A DNA stretch of 64,000 nucleotides from the NCBI RefSeq assembly GCF_900188485.1, contig NZ_FZPH01000010.1, positions 82,404 to 146,403 of the forward strand, read 5' to 3'. This document shows positions 52,269 to 60,952 of the stretch, in pieces. The translations under genes and the position numbers were made by a program. Below the pieces are notes generated by a model. It worked only from the letters and a program-made list of their open reading frames with translations. It was not told where the DNA came from and made no database searches. Origin of the DNA: Asanoa hainanensis. GTDB lineage: Bacteria > Actinomycetota > Actinomycetes > Mycobacteriales > Micromonosporaceae. Position 1 is the first letter of the stretch, and each line of letters starts with the position of its first letter.

Positions 52269-54233
52269 TTACTCGTCGTCGGATTTGGCCGACTTCATGC
52301 CATCCGAGATGAGATCCATAACTGTCGAATCCTGCAAAGTGGTCACATCGCCGAGCGACCGGTGTTCGGCCACGTCGCGGAGCAGGCGGCGCATGATTTT
52401 CCCGGAACGGGTCTTCGGCAACTCGGCCACCAGCATGATCTGCCGGGGCTTCGCGATCGGGCCGAGGGTCTTGGCCACGTGGTCGCGAAGCTCCTTGATC
52501 AGTGCCTCGCCGGCCTCGCCTTCGGTGTCGACGGAGCCGCGCGGGATGGTGAACGCGACGATCGCCTGGCCGGTCGTCGGGTCGGTCGCGCCGACCACCG
52601 CCGCCTCGGCCACCGACGGGTGCGACACCAACGCGGACTCGACCTCGGTGGTCGAGATGTTGTGCCCCGACACCAGCATCACGTCGTCGACGCGGCCGAG
52701 CAGCCACAGGTCGCCGTCGTCGTCCTTCTTGGCGCCGTCACCCGCGAAGTACATGCCCTGGAAACGGCTCCAGTAGGTGTCGACGAAGCGCTGGTCGTCG
52801 CCCCAGATCGTGCGCAGCATCGACGGCCACGGCTCGCGCAGCACCAGGAAGCCACCACCGCCGTTCGGCACGCTGTTGCCCTCGTCGTCGACCACGTCGG
52901 CGCTGATGCCCGGCAGTGGCCGCATCGCACTGCCCGGCTTCGCCGCCGTGACGCCGGGCAGCGGCGAGATCATGATGGCGCCGGTCTCGGTCTGCCACCA
53001 CGTGTCGACGACGGGCGTGTTGTCGTGGCCGATGTTCTTCCGGTACCACATCCACGCCTCGGGGTTGATCGGCTCGCCGACCGAGCCGAGCACCCGCAGC
53101 GACGACAGGTTGGCCGCCGCCGGGAACTCGTCGCCCCACTTCATCATGGTGCGGATCAACGTCGGCGCCGTGTAAAGAATGGTAACGCCGTACTTGTCGA
53201 CGATGTCCCAGAACCGTCCTTTGTGGGGAGTGTCCGGCGTGCCCTCGTACATCACCTGGGTCGCGCCGTTGGAGAGCGGCCCGTACACGATGTAGGAGTG
53301 GCCCGTCACCCAGCCGATGTCGGCGGTGCACCAGTAGACGTCGGTCTCGGGCTTCAGGTCGAAGACCGCATGATGCGTGTACGAGGCCTGCGTCAGATAG
53401 CCGCCGGTGGTGTGCAGGATCCCCTTGGGCTTGGCCGTCGTGCCGCTCGTGTAGAGGATGAACAGCGGGTGCTCGGCGTCGAACGGCTGCGCCTCGTGCT
53501 CGGTGCTCGCCGTCTCGACGGTCTCGTGCCACCACAGGTCCCGCTCGCCCCAGGCGACGTCCTGCCCGGTGCGGCGCACGACCAGCACGTGCTCGATCGT
53601 CGGGCACTGGGCGACGGCCTCGTCGACGATGGTCTTGAGCCCGGACGGCTTCCCACGCCGGTAGCCACCGTCGGCGGTGATCACCACCTTGGCACTGGCG
53701 TCCTGGATCCGGCCGGAGAGCGCGTCGGCGGAGAAGCCCCCGAACACCACGCTGTGCGTCGCGCCGATGCGGGCGCAGGCCAGCATGGCCACCGCCGCCT
53801 CGGGGATCATCGGCAGGTAGATCGCGACCCGGTCGCCGGCGCGTACCCCCAGCTCGGTCAAGGCGTTGGCCGCCTGGCAGGTCAGCGCGTGCAGGTCCGC
53901 GTAGGTCAGGGTGCGGGTGTCGCCCGGCTCGCCCTCCCAGTGGATGGCGACCTTGTCACCCTTGCCGGCCGCGACATGGCGATCGAGACAGTTGTACGCC
54001 ACGTTGAGCTCGCCGCCGACGAACCACTTCGCGAACGGCGGGTTGGACCAGTCGAGCACCTGGTCCCACTCCCGGGCCCAGTCGAGCCGCTGCGCCTGCT
54101 TCGCCCAGAACGCCAACCGGTCGGCGCTCGCCTCTTCGTAGGCGTCGGCCTTGACGTTGGCCGCGTCCGCGAGCGCTGCCGGTGGCTCGAAACGTCGGTT
54201 CTCCTGAAGCAAGTTCGCCAAGGTCTCGCTCAT
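52269..54233 (-). CDS. acs: Acetyl-CoA synthetase
   Basis: A 654-residue AMP-forming ligase making acetyl-CoA from acetate, ATP and CoA. Motifs are intact: ILYTSGTTAKPKGILHTTGG (P-loop), DTWWQTETGAIMISPLPG (acetate pocket Trp), WLLGRVDDVMLVSGH (hinge), and PKTRSGKIMRRLLR with the Lys that Pat/CobB-type enzymes acetylate. ATG 54233 chosen with GGAG 7 nt upstream; GTG 54239 in frame is an alternative. Divergent from the Fic-like gene. Confidence 0.95.
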   Translation of the reverse strand: MSETLANLLQENRRFEPPAALADAANVKADAYEEASADRLAFWAKQAQRLDWAREWDQVLDWSNPPFAKWFVGGELNVAYNCLDRHVAAGKGDKVAIHWEGEPGDTRTLTYADLHALTCQAANALTELGVRAGDRVAIYLPMIPEAAVAMLACARIGATHSVVFGGFSADALSGRIQDASAKVVITADGGYRRGKPSGLKTIVDEAVAQCPTIEHVLVVRRTGQDVAWGERDLWWHETVETASTEHEAQPFDAEHPLFILYTSGTTAKPKGILHTTGGYLTQASYTHHAVFDLKPETDVYWCTADIGWVTGHSYIVYGPLSNGATQVMYEGTPDTPHKGRFWDIVDKYGVTILYTAPTLIRTMMKWGDEFPAAANLSSLRVLGSVGEPINPEAWMWYRKNIGHDNTPVVDTWWQTETGAIMISPLPGVTAAKPGSAMRPLPGISADVVDDEGNSVPNGGGGFLVLREPWPSMLRTIWGDDQRFVDTYWSRFQGMYFAGDGAKKDDDGDLWLLGRVDDVMLVSGHNISTTEVESALVSHPSVAEAAVVGATDPTTGQAIVAFTIPRGSVDTEGEAGEALIKELRDHVAKTLGPIAKPRQIMLVAELPKTRSGKIMRRLLRDVAEHRSLGDVTTLQDSTVMDLISDGMKSAKSDDE

Positions 54234-54439
54234 CGTCACGCTCCCTGCGCAGGGGTTGGGGTCTGTGGAGGAATCTAGTGTCCGGGCCGCCTGGGCTGGG
54301 AGGGGTCGGTGGGGCACGGCGCGCGCCGAGTGGACCCGCCCGCGCGCCGGTTGGAAACGGCAGCGTCCGTACGTGCTCGAATCCTGCCACTACCGCGCGC
54401 TTTCGCGCAGCCTGCGTACGCTCCGCTAGCGTTGCCGTC

Positions 54440-55195
54440 GTGACCGCTCTCGCTGATCCGCTCGCGCCACTGCTGGCGCTCGCCGACGTGCAGGATGCCG
54501 TCGGGCAGGCCCGCGCCGCCGCCGATGCCGCGATGCGACATCGCGCGCTGCGCCGACAGGGCGGGGTGGTCGCGGCCGAGGCCAGCTTGCGGTCCGCGGT
54601 CGCTTCGGCGGCTTTGGAGGGGTACGCGCATGATCGTGAGCTGGTCCGCTCCGGCGTGGTGACCGACACCGTGGTGCAGGGCTGCCTGCGGGTCGCAGCG
54701 GCGCTTCCGTCGCTGGTCGACACGTGGACCAAGGCGCCCCGGCAGGTGCTGGCGCGGCTACACGTGCTGGCGGCGCGAGGCTCGGTGCCCGTGTCCGCGC
54801 TCGGTCATCCGCTCGACCCGGCCGCGGGGCCGCGGCTGGACGCGTTGGCGGCGCTGGTCGCCGGTGGGACGTCGGCGCCGCCACTGGTGCTGGCGGCCGT
54901 CGTACACGGTGAGCTGTTGGCCCTTCGTCCCTTTGCCGGTGTGCCCGGTGTGGTGGCGCGCGCCGCTGCCCGGTTGACGTTGATGTCGTCGGGGTTCGAC
55001 CCGCGTGGGCTGATCGCGCCCGAGGTGGGGCATCTGGCGCGGGAGCCGGAGTACGTCGGTGCGGCGGGTGCGTTCGCGACCGGCACCCCGGACGGGGTGC
55101 GCTCGTGGTTGCGGCATTGCGCTTCGGCGGTCTCGCTGGGTGCTGCCAACCTCGAAGAGGTGGCCGAACAGACGTGGACGGCGCCTCAGTCCTGA
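54440..55195 (+). CDS. Fic-like protein with degenerate active site
   Basis: A 251-residue, Ala/Leu/Val-rich helical protein. The region VVHGELLALRPFAGVPGVVARAAARL aligns in spacing with the Fic core HPFxDGNGRxxR, but His is Arg and DGNGR has become AGVPGVVAR, so AMP transfer is not expected. The N-terminal helices, with ASAALEG recalling the S/TxxxE/G type inhibitory helix, fit the same family. GTG 54440. Annotated elsewhere as oxidoreductase or Fic-family; activity unknown. It shares a 206-bp divergent region with acs, a pairing I recall from other actinobacteria. Confidence 0.62.
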   Translation: MTALADPLAPLLALADVQDAVGQARAAADAAMRHRALRRQGGVVAAEASLRSAVASAALEGYAHDRELVRSGVVTDTVVQGCLRVAAALPSLVDTWTKAPRQVLARLHVLAARGSVPVSALGHPLDPAAGPRLDALAALVAGGTSAPPLVLAAVVHGELLALRPFAGVPGVVARAAARLTLMSSGFDPRGLIAPEVGHLAREPEYVGAAGAFATGTPDGVRSWLRHCASAVSLGAANLEEVAEQTWTAPQS

Positions 55196-55204
55196 GGCGC
55201 CGTC
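55177..55204 (+). terminator. Perfect palindromic terminator overlapping the Fic-like stop codon
   Basis: GACGGCGCCTCAG (55177-55189) and CTGAGGCGCCGTC (55192-55204) pair with a 2-nt spacer; the TGA stop lies in the right arm. No U-tract. Could act in both directions between the convergent Fic-like and HAD genes. Confidence 0.6.
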
Positions 55205-55461
55205 ACTCACGTCCGGCCGGGTTACCAAGCGTGCACCTTAGTCGTCGTCGGCGGTCGCAAGCGGCGATCCGCCGGGACGTGCCTGCCGCGGCTGGTCGCG
55301 CGTGGGTGCCCGGTGGCCGTGCACGGAGCCCTTCGTGAGTTGGGGTCCGCATCCCCTTTTCTACGCCGATGACCGCTTGATCGGAACCCTTTGACGGGCG
55401 GTTTGACCTGGACGTGTCGCGGAGTGCTTTGGGCTGGTCACTACGCGATGCTGGTCGGTTG

Positions 55462-56268
55462 CTATGCCGTGCTCGGGGCCGTGCGGGTGCGGCGGTGGCG
55501 GCCGTACCAGGCGATGCCGATCGCGACACCGACCCCGACGCCGATCGCGGCGGCGGCGACCGGGACGGCCGGGCGTTCGCGCAGCCTTCTGCCGATCGGG
55601 ATCGGGTGGCGGAACTCGAGCACCGGCCAGTTGTTCTCCGTGGCCAGGCGGCGCAGCGCGCGGGGCGGGTTGACGGCGCTCGGGTGGCCGACGCATTCGA
55701 GCAGCGGGATGTCGGAGGTCGAGTCGGAGTAGGCGTAGCAGTCGGCCAGGTCGTAGCCGCGCTCCTTGGCCAGCGCCGTCACCGCGTCGACCTTGGCCGA
55801 GCCGGCCGCGTAGAACTCGACCTGGCCGTTGTAGCGGCCGTCGGTGACGCCCATCCGGGTCGCGATCACGTCGGTGATGCCGAGCAGGGCGCCGATCGGC
55901 TTGACGATCTCCTCGCCGGAGGCGGAGACCAGCACCACGTCGCGGCCCGCCGACTGGTGCTCGTCGATCAAGGCCGCGGCCTCGGCGTAGATGTACGGGT
56001 TGATCAGCTCGTGCAGCGTCTCGGTGACGATCTGCCCGACCTGGTCGACCGGCCAGCCCTTGCAGAGGGTAGCCAGGTAGTCACGAATCCGCGCCATCGA
56101 CTGGTCGTCGGTGCCACCGAGACGGAACATCAGCTGCGCGTACGCCGATTTCACCACATCACGGCGCGTGATGAGGCCGTCACGGTAGAACGGCCGGCCA
56201 AAGGCCAAGGCACTCGACTTGGCGATGACGGTCTTGTCCAGATCGAAAAACGCGGCGCTCCGGCCCAC
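55462..56268 (-). CDS. HAD-family phosphatase (SerB-like), membrane-tailed
   Basis: A 268-residue HAD-IB hydrolase. Nucleophile motif FFDLDKT is at the very N terminus (D9, D11); motif II is VLVSASGEE; motif III/IV is YAYSDSTSDIPLLE. Residues 236-258 form a C-terminal hydrophobic helix (VPVAAAAIGVGVGVAIGIAW), suggesting membrane anchoring. GTG 56268 is chosen because the conserved domain starts there; TAGACT lies 7 nt upstream and could be a -10 for a leaderless mRNA. Gene order HAD, 6C RNA, ssd, tadA matches Mycobacterium tuberculosis Rv3661-Rv3660c-Rv3659c. Substrate unknown; phosphoserine or phospholipid-type substrates are possible. Confidence 0.86.
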   Translation of the reverse strand: MGRSAAFFDLDKTVIAKSSALAFGRPFYRDGLITRRDVVKSAYAQLMFRLGGTDDQSMARIRDYLATLCKGWPVDQVGQIVTETLHELINPYIYAEAAALIDEHQSAGRDVVLVSASGEEIVKPIGALLGITDVIATRMGVTDGRYNGQVEFYAAGSAKVDAVTALAKERGYDLADCYAYSDSTSDIPLLECVGHPSAVNPPRALRRLATENNWPVLEFRHPIPIGRRLRERPAVPVAAAAIGVGVGVAIGIAWYGRHRRTRTAPSTA

Positions 56269-56274
56269 GATCGA

Positions 56275-56280
56275 AAGTCT
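56275..56280 (-). promoter_or_regulatory. Candidate -10 of the HAD gene
   Basis: On the minus strand TAGACT ends about 7 nt before GTG 56268. With TANNNT form and this spacing the transcript would start at or next to the start codon (leaderless). The -35 is not evident. Confidence 0.35.
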
Positions 56281-56458
56281 AATGTGCGGCGCGAAACGTG
56301 CTGCCCCTACCGGGGTGCGACATCTACCGCATAGCCTGGTACAACTGGGTACCGCCCCCAGGGCGCGGCGACGGATGTCACGGATCTCCATCGGCGTGTC
56401 GTGCGAGTTGGGGCAAACGCCACTCGACGCGCACCGCGCATATCAGGCATGCTAGTTG

Positions 56459-56593
56459 AGACACGATTTCCAGTCGTGTTTCCGACCCTCGGCGGTTGCA
56501 CCCCCCGTAACCGCTGAGTGGGTTCGGCTCGACCCCCCCGGAGCCGAACCTTAGGCGACCCCCGTCTCCCCCCGACGGGGGTCGTCGTTTTTT
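56459..56593 (+). ncRNA. 6C RNA
   Basis: Matches the actinobacterial 6C RNA pattern. A first small hairpin (ACACGA/TCGTGT, 56461-56479) precedes two hairpins with C-rich loops: 56488-56518, stem CTCGGCGGTT/AACCGCTGAG with loop containing CCCCCC; and 56521-56550, stem GGTTCGGCTC/GAGCCGAACC with loop containing CCCCCCC. An intrinsic terminator follows at 56557-56593 (10-bp GACCCCCGTC stem, then TTTTTT from 56588). It lies between the HAD phosphatase and ssd genes, the same place as the homologue in Mycobacterium. The 5' end is approximate. The C-rich loops are thought to pair with G-rich ribosome binding sites of mRNAs. Confidence 0.92.
56557..56593 (+). terminator. Intrinsic terminator of the 6C RNA
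   Basis: GACCCCCGTC (56557-56566) and GACGGGGGTC (56574-56583) around TCCCCCC, then GTCG and TTTTTT. Confidence 0.9.
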
Positions 56594-56655
56594 CGTCCGT
56601 CCTCTGTGTCCCCCCGGCGTCCCGCTGCTTAGCAGATCGTTCTTTGGCGTGGCGG

Positions 56656-56684
56656 GTTGTCCACAGGTTCTGGGTTATCCACAG
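56656..56684 (+). promoter_or_regulatory. Paired direct repeat GTTRTCCACAG, copy 2 (upstream of ssd/tad)
   Basis: GTTGTCCACAG (56656-56666) and GTTATCCACAG (56674-56684) are 18 bp apart start to start, as in the copy after eccB, with the G and A variants in swapped order. The pair lies 86 bp before the ssd start and after the 6C terminator, so it belongs to the Tad operon promoter region. Confidence 0.6.
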
Positions 56685-56769
56685 CGGTTGGCTTTGGCCT
56701 GGCTTGGCCACGTCACGGCGTCGGAAGGTGTGCGGGTCCTGTTCCCGCTCCTTCGTTGGAGGCCTTCCG

Positions 56770-57834
56770 ATGCCTGCCCGACCTGGTTTCCGGCTGCCAC
56801 TGGTCGTGACGGCCGACGCCGATCTGCTCGACGACCTGTTGCGGATCGCAGCCGCCGCCGGCGCCGAGGTCGACGTCGCGCCCGACCCGGCCGCCGCCCG
56901 GCCGCGCTGGTCCCGGGCGCCGTTCGTCCTAGTCGGGGCCGATCAGGGCGCGGCGTGCGTGCGCGCCCGGCTGCCGCGTCGCCAACACCTGGTGCTCGTC
57001 GGCCCGGCCTGGGAGCTCGCCGAGCCGCTCGGCGCGGAATACGTGCTGCGGCTGCCCGAAGCCGAGGAGTGGCTCTTGCGGCGGCTCGGCGGGCTGTTCG
57101 CATCCGGCGCCGGGCGGGTCGTCGCGGTGCTCGGCGGGCGCGGCGGTGCCGGCGCGAGTGTGCTGGCCGGGGCGTTGGCGGTGGTCGCGGCGCGCGACGG
57201 GCGCCGCACCCTGCTGGTCGACGCCGACCCGCTGGGCGGCGGCCTCGACCTGATCCTCGGCTGGGAGGGCCTCGACGGCTTGCGCTGGCCCGGGTTGGCC
57301 GAGACCGACGGCCAACTCGATCCGCAGGCGTTGGTCCGTTCGCTGCCACAGCGTGGCGATCTGGTCATGGTCTCCTTCGACCGGGGCGAGCCACTGCCAC
57401 TACCCGCCCCCGCGATGACCGCCGTGCTCGACGCCGGCCGGCGGGCGTGCGACGTGGTGGTGGTCGACCTGCCCCGCCGCCTCGACGAAGCGGCGGTCGC
57501 CGCGCTGCAGGGCGCCGACCACACGCTGCTCGTCGTGCCGGCCGAGCTGCGCGCGACGGCCGCGGCCACCCAGGTCGCCAAGGCGGCCGCGCTGCACTGC
57601 TCGTCGGTGTCCGTGGTGGTGCGCGGCCCGGCGCCAGGCAACCTGTCGGCGCTCGAGGTGGCCCGGTCGGTGGGCTTTCCCCTGACCGGCGTGCTGCTGC
57701 CGCCCGAGCCGGGGTTGGCCAAGGGCCTGGAGCACGGTGAGGCGCCGGCTGTCGGTGGCCGTGGGCCGCTCGCGGACCTGTGCCGGGTGGTTCTCGCTGA
57801 GCTCCTCGGCAAGGCTGCGGAGGTGGCGGCATGA
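56770..57834 (+). CDS. ssd: Septum-site/CpaE-like ATPase Ssd
   Basis: A 354-residue ParA/MinD-superfamily protein, homologous to Rv3660c. The N-terminal domain is receiver-like (LVVTADADLLDDLLRIAAAAGAEV). The P-loop reads LGGRGGAGASVLAGALA and lacks the Lys of a canonical deviant Walker A, as expected for Ssd/CpaE-type members. The later LLVDADPLGGGLDLILG segment is the Walker A-prime/switch area. In Tad systems CpaE-like proteins place the pilus machine at the pole; in mycobacteria Ssd affects septation. ATG 56770 follows GGAGG. tadA overlaps its stop. Confidence 0.87.
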   Translation: MPARPGFRLPLVVTADADLLDDLLRIAAAAGAEVDVAPDPAAARPRWSRAPFVLVGADQGAACVRARLPRRQHLVLVGPAWELAEPLGAEYVLRLPEAEEWLLRRLGGLFASGAGRVVAVLGGRGGAGASVLAGALAVVAARDGRRTLLVDADPLGGGLDLILGWEGLDGLRWPGLAETDGQLDPQALVRSLPQRGDLVMVSFDRGEPLPLPAPAMTAVLDAGRRACDVVVVDLPRRLDEAAVAALQGADHTLLVVPAELRATAAATQVAKAAALHCSSVSVVVRGPAPGNLSALEVARSVGFPLTGVLLPPEPGLAKGLEHGEAPAVGGRGPLADLCRVVLAELLGKAAEVAA

Positions 57835-59051
57835 CCGCGGCGTTGCCGGCCAACCCGCCGCCGTTCGGCCGGACCTCCCACGAGGAGCTGGCCGGTCGGG
57901 TGCGCCGGCGGTTCGCCGCGAGTCGCGACGAGGTCAGCCCGGCCGCGGTCGTCGCCGCGGTACGCGACAACGGCGGCCCGGTGCTCGGCGACCGCGACGT
58001 GCTGCGGCTCGCCGCCCGGGTGCACGACGAGTTGGTCGGTGTGGGCCCGCTGGGTCCGTTGCTGGCCGACCCGTCGGTCACCGACGTGCTGGTCAACGCC
58101 ACCGAGGTCTGGGCCGACCGGGGCAACGGGCTCCACCGCGAACGGGTCACGCTCTCCTCGGCCGACTGGGTCCGGCGGTTGGCCGTCCGGCTCGTCGGCG
58201 TTGCTGGCCGGCGGCTCGACGACGGATCGCCCTATGCCGACGCGATCCTGCCCGACGGCACGCGGTTGCACGCCGTGCTGCCTCCGGTGGCCACAAACGG
58301 CCCGTATCTGTCGTTGCGCACTTTCCGGCGTCGGCCGTACACGCTGGGCGATCTGGTGGCTCGGGACACCGTGCCGGCGCCGGTCGCCGACCTGCTCGCC
58401 GCGATCGTGGCGGCCCGGCTGGCGTACCTGGTGATCGGCGGCGCCGGCTCCGGCAAGACCACGCTGCTCAACACGCTGATCGAGCTCGTGCCCCGCCACG
58501 AACGGATCGTGCTGGTCGAAGACGCGGCGGAGCTGCGACCGGCCCATCCCCACGTGGTCGGCCTCCAATGCAAGGTGTCCAACGTGGAGGGAGCAGGTCA
58601 GGTCGAGCTGACCGACCTGGTCCGCCAGGCGTTGCGAATGCGGCCGGACCGCCTGGTGGTCGGCGAATGCCGGGGCGCCGAGATCGTCGACCTGTTGCGA
58701 GCGCTCAACACCGGCCACGAGGGCGGCGCGGGCACGTTGCACGCCAACGCGATCGCCGACGTGCCGGCGCGGTTGGAGGCGCTCGGCCTGCTGGGCGGGC
58801 TGCCCCGGGTGGCGCTGCACGCCCAGGCCGCGGCGGCCCTGCAGGTGGTGCTGCAGATGCGGCGGACCGATTCCGGCCGGGTCCTGGAGACGGTCGGACT
58901 GGTCGCGGCCGAGGGCCCGGACCGGTTCGTGACCGTGCGGCCGGCCTGGGAGCGGTCGACCGGCGTGGGCGTCGCGGCGGGTGAGCTGGGGTCGTTGCTG
59001 GCGGCGCGCGGCGTCCGCGTTCCGGATCTGTTGTGGCCAGGTGCGCGGTGA
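57831..59051 (+). CDS. tadA: Tad pilus assembly ATPase TadA (CpaF)
   Basis: A 406-residue secretion ATPase of the type II/IV family that powers Flp-pilus assembly. Walker A is GGAGSGKTTLLN, Walker B region MRPDRLVVGECRG, Asp box VLVEDAAELRPAH, and His box TGHEGGAGTLHAN. ATG 57831 overlaps the ssd stop. Homologue of Rv3659c. Confidence 0.93.
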   Translation: MTAALPANPPPFGRTSHEELAGRVRRRFAASRDEVSPAAVVAAVRDNGGPVLGDRDVLRLAARVHDELVGVGPLGPLLADPSVTDVLVNATEVWADRGNGLHRERVTLSSADWVRRLAVRLVGVAGRRLDDGSPYADAILPDGTRLHAVLPPVATNGPYLSLRTFRRRPYTLGDLVARDTVPAPVADLLAAIVAARLAYLVIGGAGSGKTTLLNTLIELVPRHERIVLVEDAAELRPAHPHVVGLQCKVSNVEGAGQVELTDLVRQALRMRPDRLVVGECRGAEIVDLLRALNTGHEGGAGTLHANAIADVPARLEALGLLGGLPRVALHAQAAAALQVVLQMRRTDSGRVLETVGLVAAEGPDRFVTVRPAWERSTGVGVAAGELGSLLAARGVRVPDLLWPGAR

Positions 59052-60100
59052 GGGCCCGACGCTTGCGCCGCCGCCAACGGTTGGTGCTGTCACCCCCGCC
59101 TGCTGCGGCCCCCGGTGGTCCTTCGTTTCGGCTGCCCGTGGGTTCGGTTCTTGGCGGGCGGCTGGCCTTTCCGTTGGGCTTCGGCGTCGCGGCCGCGGCC
59201 GGCTACCTGGCTGCCGGGGTGGTCTCCGCTCTTGCCCTGGGCGCTTACGGCGTGGTCGCGGTGTTCTTCTTGCGACGACGCCGGACTGCCGCGGCTCGCC
59301 GCGCGGCAAGGTCCGCGCTGTTGGACCGCTTGACCGGCCTTGCCGCCGACCTCCGGGCCGGGCTCCCGGCCAACGCCGCCCTGGCGGCCTTCGCCCCGCC
59401 ACCCGACAGCCCGATCACGCGGGCGTGGTCAGCGGTGACGCTGGGCGAACGCGCTGATCGGCCGACGAACGCTCCTGCGGCGGAGTTCGCCTCTGACGGT
59501 TTGGTCAGGCGGGTGTGTTCGGCGGCGAGGTTGGCCAAACGCCCTGGCCGGCCGGCGAATGCGCCTGCGGCGGAGTTCGCTTCACCGCGCGGTCAGGCGT
59601 GGTCGACGGAAACGTTGGCCGAGCGCATGGGCCCGGCCGACGCTGCTTCGGCCGATGTCGCCGCACTGCGGGACGGTTTGGTCGGGCGCGCCTGGTCGGC
59701 GGCGAGGTTGGCCGAGCGCACCGATCATCCGGCCAACGCCGCTTTGGCCGACGTCGTCCGACCGCACGACCCGCTTGCCAGGCTGGCTCGGTCGGCCGTG
59801 ACCTTGGCCGAACGCACCGGTGCGCCCTTGGCCGATCTGGTCGACCGCATCGAGGCCGATGCGCGCGCCGGAGATCGCGCTCGGGACGCTGCCGCCGCCC
59901 AGGCCGCTGGTGCGCAGGCCACGGCCCTGCTGCTGGCCGCCTTGCCGTTGGGCGGGTTGCTGCTGGGCTACGCGATCGGGTCCGACCCCATCGCGGTCCT
60001 GCTGCACACGCCGTTGGGCGCGCTGTGCGCGCTCGGAGCGGTCGCGTTGCAGATCCTCGGCCTGGCCTGGTCGCAACGCCTGCAACCGAGGTTGTCGTGA
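59048..60100 (+). CDS. tadB: Tad membrane protein TadB, with internal helical repeats
   Basis: A 350-residue type II secretion F-domain membrane protein. One hydrophobic pair of helices lies at residues 38-75 and another at 290-312 and 315-340. Between them, residues 121-275 contain about five imperfect copies of a 30-36-residue helical unit (RAWSAVTLGERADRPTNA, RAWSAARLAERTDHPANA, ARSAVTLAERTGAPLADL). Normal TadB has one such (the last fits the family consensus tGaPla), making this about 100 residues longer than usual. GTG 59048 overlaps the tadA stop. Confidence 0.88.
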   Translation: MRARRLRRRQRLVLSPPPAAAPGGPSFRLPVGSVLGGRLAFPLGFGVAAAAGYLAAGVVSALALGAYGVVAVFFLRRRRTAAARRAARSALLDRLTGLAADLRAGLPANAALAAFAPPPDSPITRAWSAVTLGERADRPTNAPAAEFASDGLVRRVCSAARLAKRPGRPANAPAAEFASPRGQAWSTETLAERMGPADAASADVAALRDGLVGRAWSAARLAERTDHPANAALADVVRPHDPLARLARSAVTLAERTGAPLADLVDRIEADARAGDRARDAAAAQAAGAQATALLLAALPLGGLLLGYAIGSDPIAVLLHTPLGALCALGAVALQILGLAWSQRLQPRLS

Positions 60101-60762
60101 ACCGTCTGCGTCGACCGACCGCGCGGCGCCGGCTGGCGCGCCTCGCGTCCGCGCCCCCGACCCGGCGTCGTCCGTCGCCCGCGAAGGTCGGCGCGGTCGC
60201 GACGGCGGCCGCCACGGCGGTGATCGTCGACGGGTGGTGGGGCGTGGCGTTGGCGGTGCCCGCGGCGGCAGTCGCCTACCGGGTCATCGGTCGTCTGGAA
60301 CCCGCCGAGGTCAAGCGAATGCGGCTCCGCGAAGAGTCGGAGGCGCCCATCTGCGCCGACCTGCTGGCCGCCGCCCTGCTCGCGGGCGCACCGGTCGACG
60401 TGGCGGTGCACGGGGTGGCCGAGGCCCTCGGCGGACCGTTGCGGGAGCGCCTGACGACGGTAGGCCGCTCGTTGCGATTGGGCGCTGAGCCCGTCGAGGC
60501 CTGGAACCACCTGGCCGGAATGCCCGGCGGCGACCGGATCGCGGCGGCGGCCGTCCGCTCGTCAGCAAGCGGTGCGGCCCTGGCCGGCGCGCTGACCCGG
60601 CTGGCCGACGACCTACGCGCCGACCGAGCGGTGGCGCTGGAGGCAGCCGCCCGGCGCGCGGGCGTGCTGATCGTGCTGCCGCTCGGGCTCTGCTTCCTGC
60701 CGGCCTTCATCCTCGCCGGTCTCGTACCGGTGATCGTCGCCATCCTCGGCGACGTCCTCTGA
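60097..60762 (+). CDS. tadC: Tad membrane protein TadC
   Basis: A 221-residue type II secretion F-domain protein, partner of TadB in the inner-membrane platform of the Flp pilus. Hydrophobic helices at residues 30-65 and 190-220. Helical middle section has ESEAPICADLLAAALLAGAP and ALTRLADDLRADRAVALEA. GTG 60097 overlaps the tadB stop. Confidence 0.9.
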   Translation: MNRLRRPTARRRLARLASAPPTRRRPSPAKVGAVATAAATAVIVDGWWGVALAVPAAAVAYRVIGRLEPAEVKRMRLREESEAPICADLLAAALLAGAPVDVAVHGVAEALGGPLRERLTTVGRSLRLGAEPVEAWNHLAGMPGGDRIAAAAVRSSASGAALAGALTRLADDLRADRAVALEAAARRAGVLIVLPLGLCFLPAFILAGLVPVIVAILGDVL

Positions 60763-60784
60763 CCTCCTGAAAGGAGCATTTGGC

Positions 60785-60952
60785 ATGCGCACACTCCTGG
60801 CCCGGCTGAGCGCCGACGACGGGATGACCACCGCGGAGTACGCGGTCGGCACCCTCGCCGCCGTCGCGTTCGCCGCCGGCCTGTTGAAGGTCGTCACCTC
60901 CGACAAGGTGATCGCGGCGCTTTCCGCGGTCATCAGCCGAGCGCTCGGCTGA
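60785..60952 (+). CDS. Flp-like pilin (DUF4244)
   Basis: A 55-residue protein: short basic leader, then a pilin-type start MTTAEYAVGTLAAVAFAAGLL with the Glu five residues into the mature part, then a hydrophobic helix. It fits the DUF4244 Flp-pilin group that lies between tadC and tadE genes in actinobacteria. It is too short for many ORF finders. ATG 60785 follows AAAGGAG at 60768-60774. Its stop overlaps the next start as TGATG. It is the likely major subunit of the Tad pilus. Confidence 0.85.
   Translation: MRTLLARLSADDGMTTAEYAVGTLAAVAFAAGLLKVVTSDKVIAALSAVISRALG

Noticed and set aside
54360..54420. tRNA-like GTGCTCGAATCC wording
   Set aside because: No cloverleaf can be formed around it; lies in the acs/Fic divergent promoter region.
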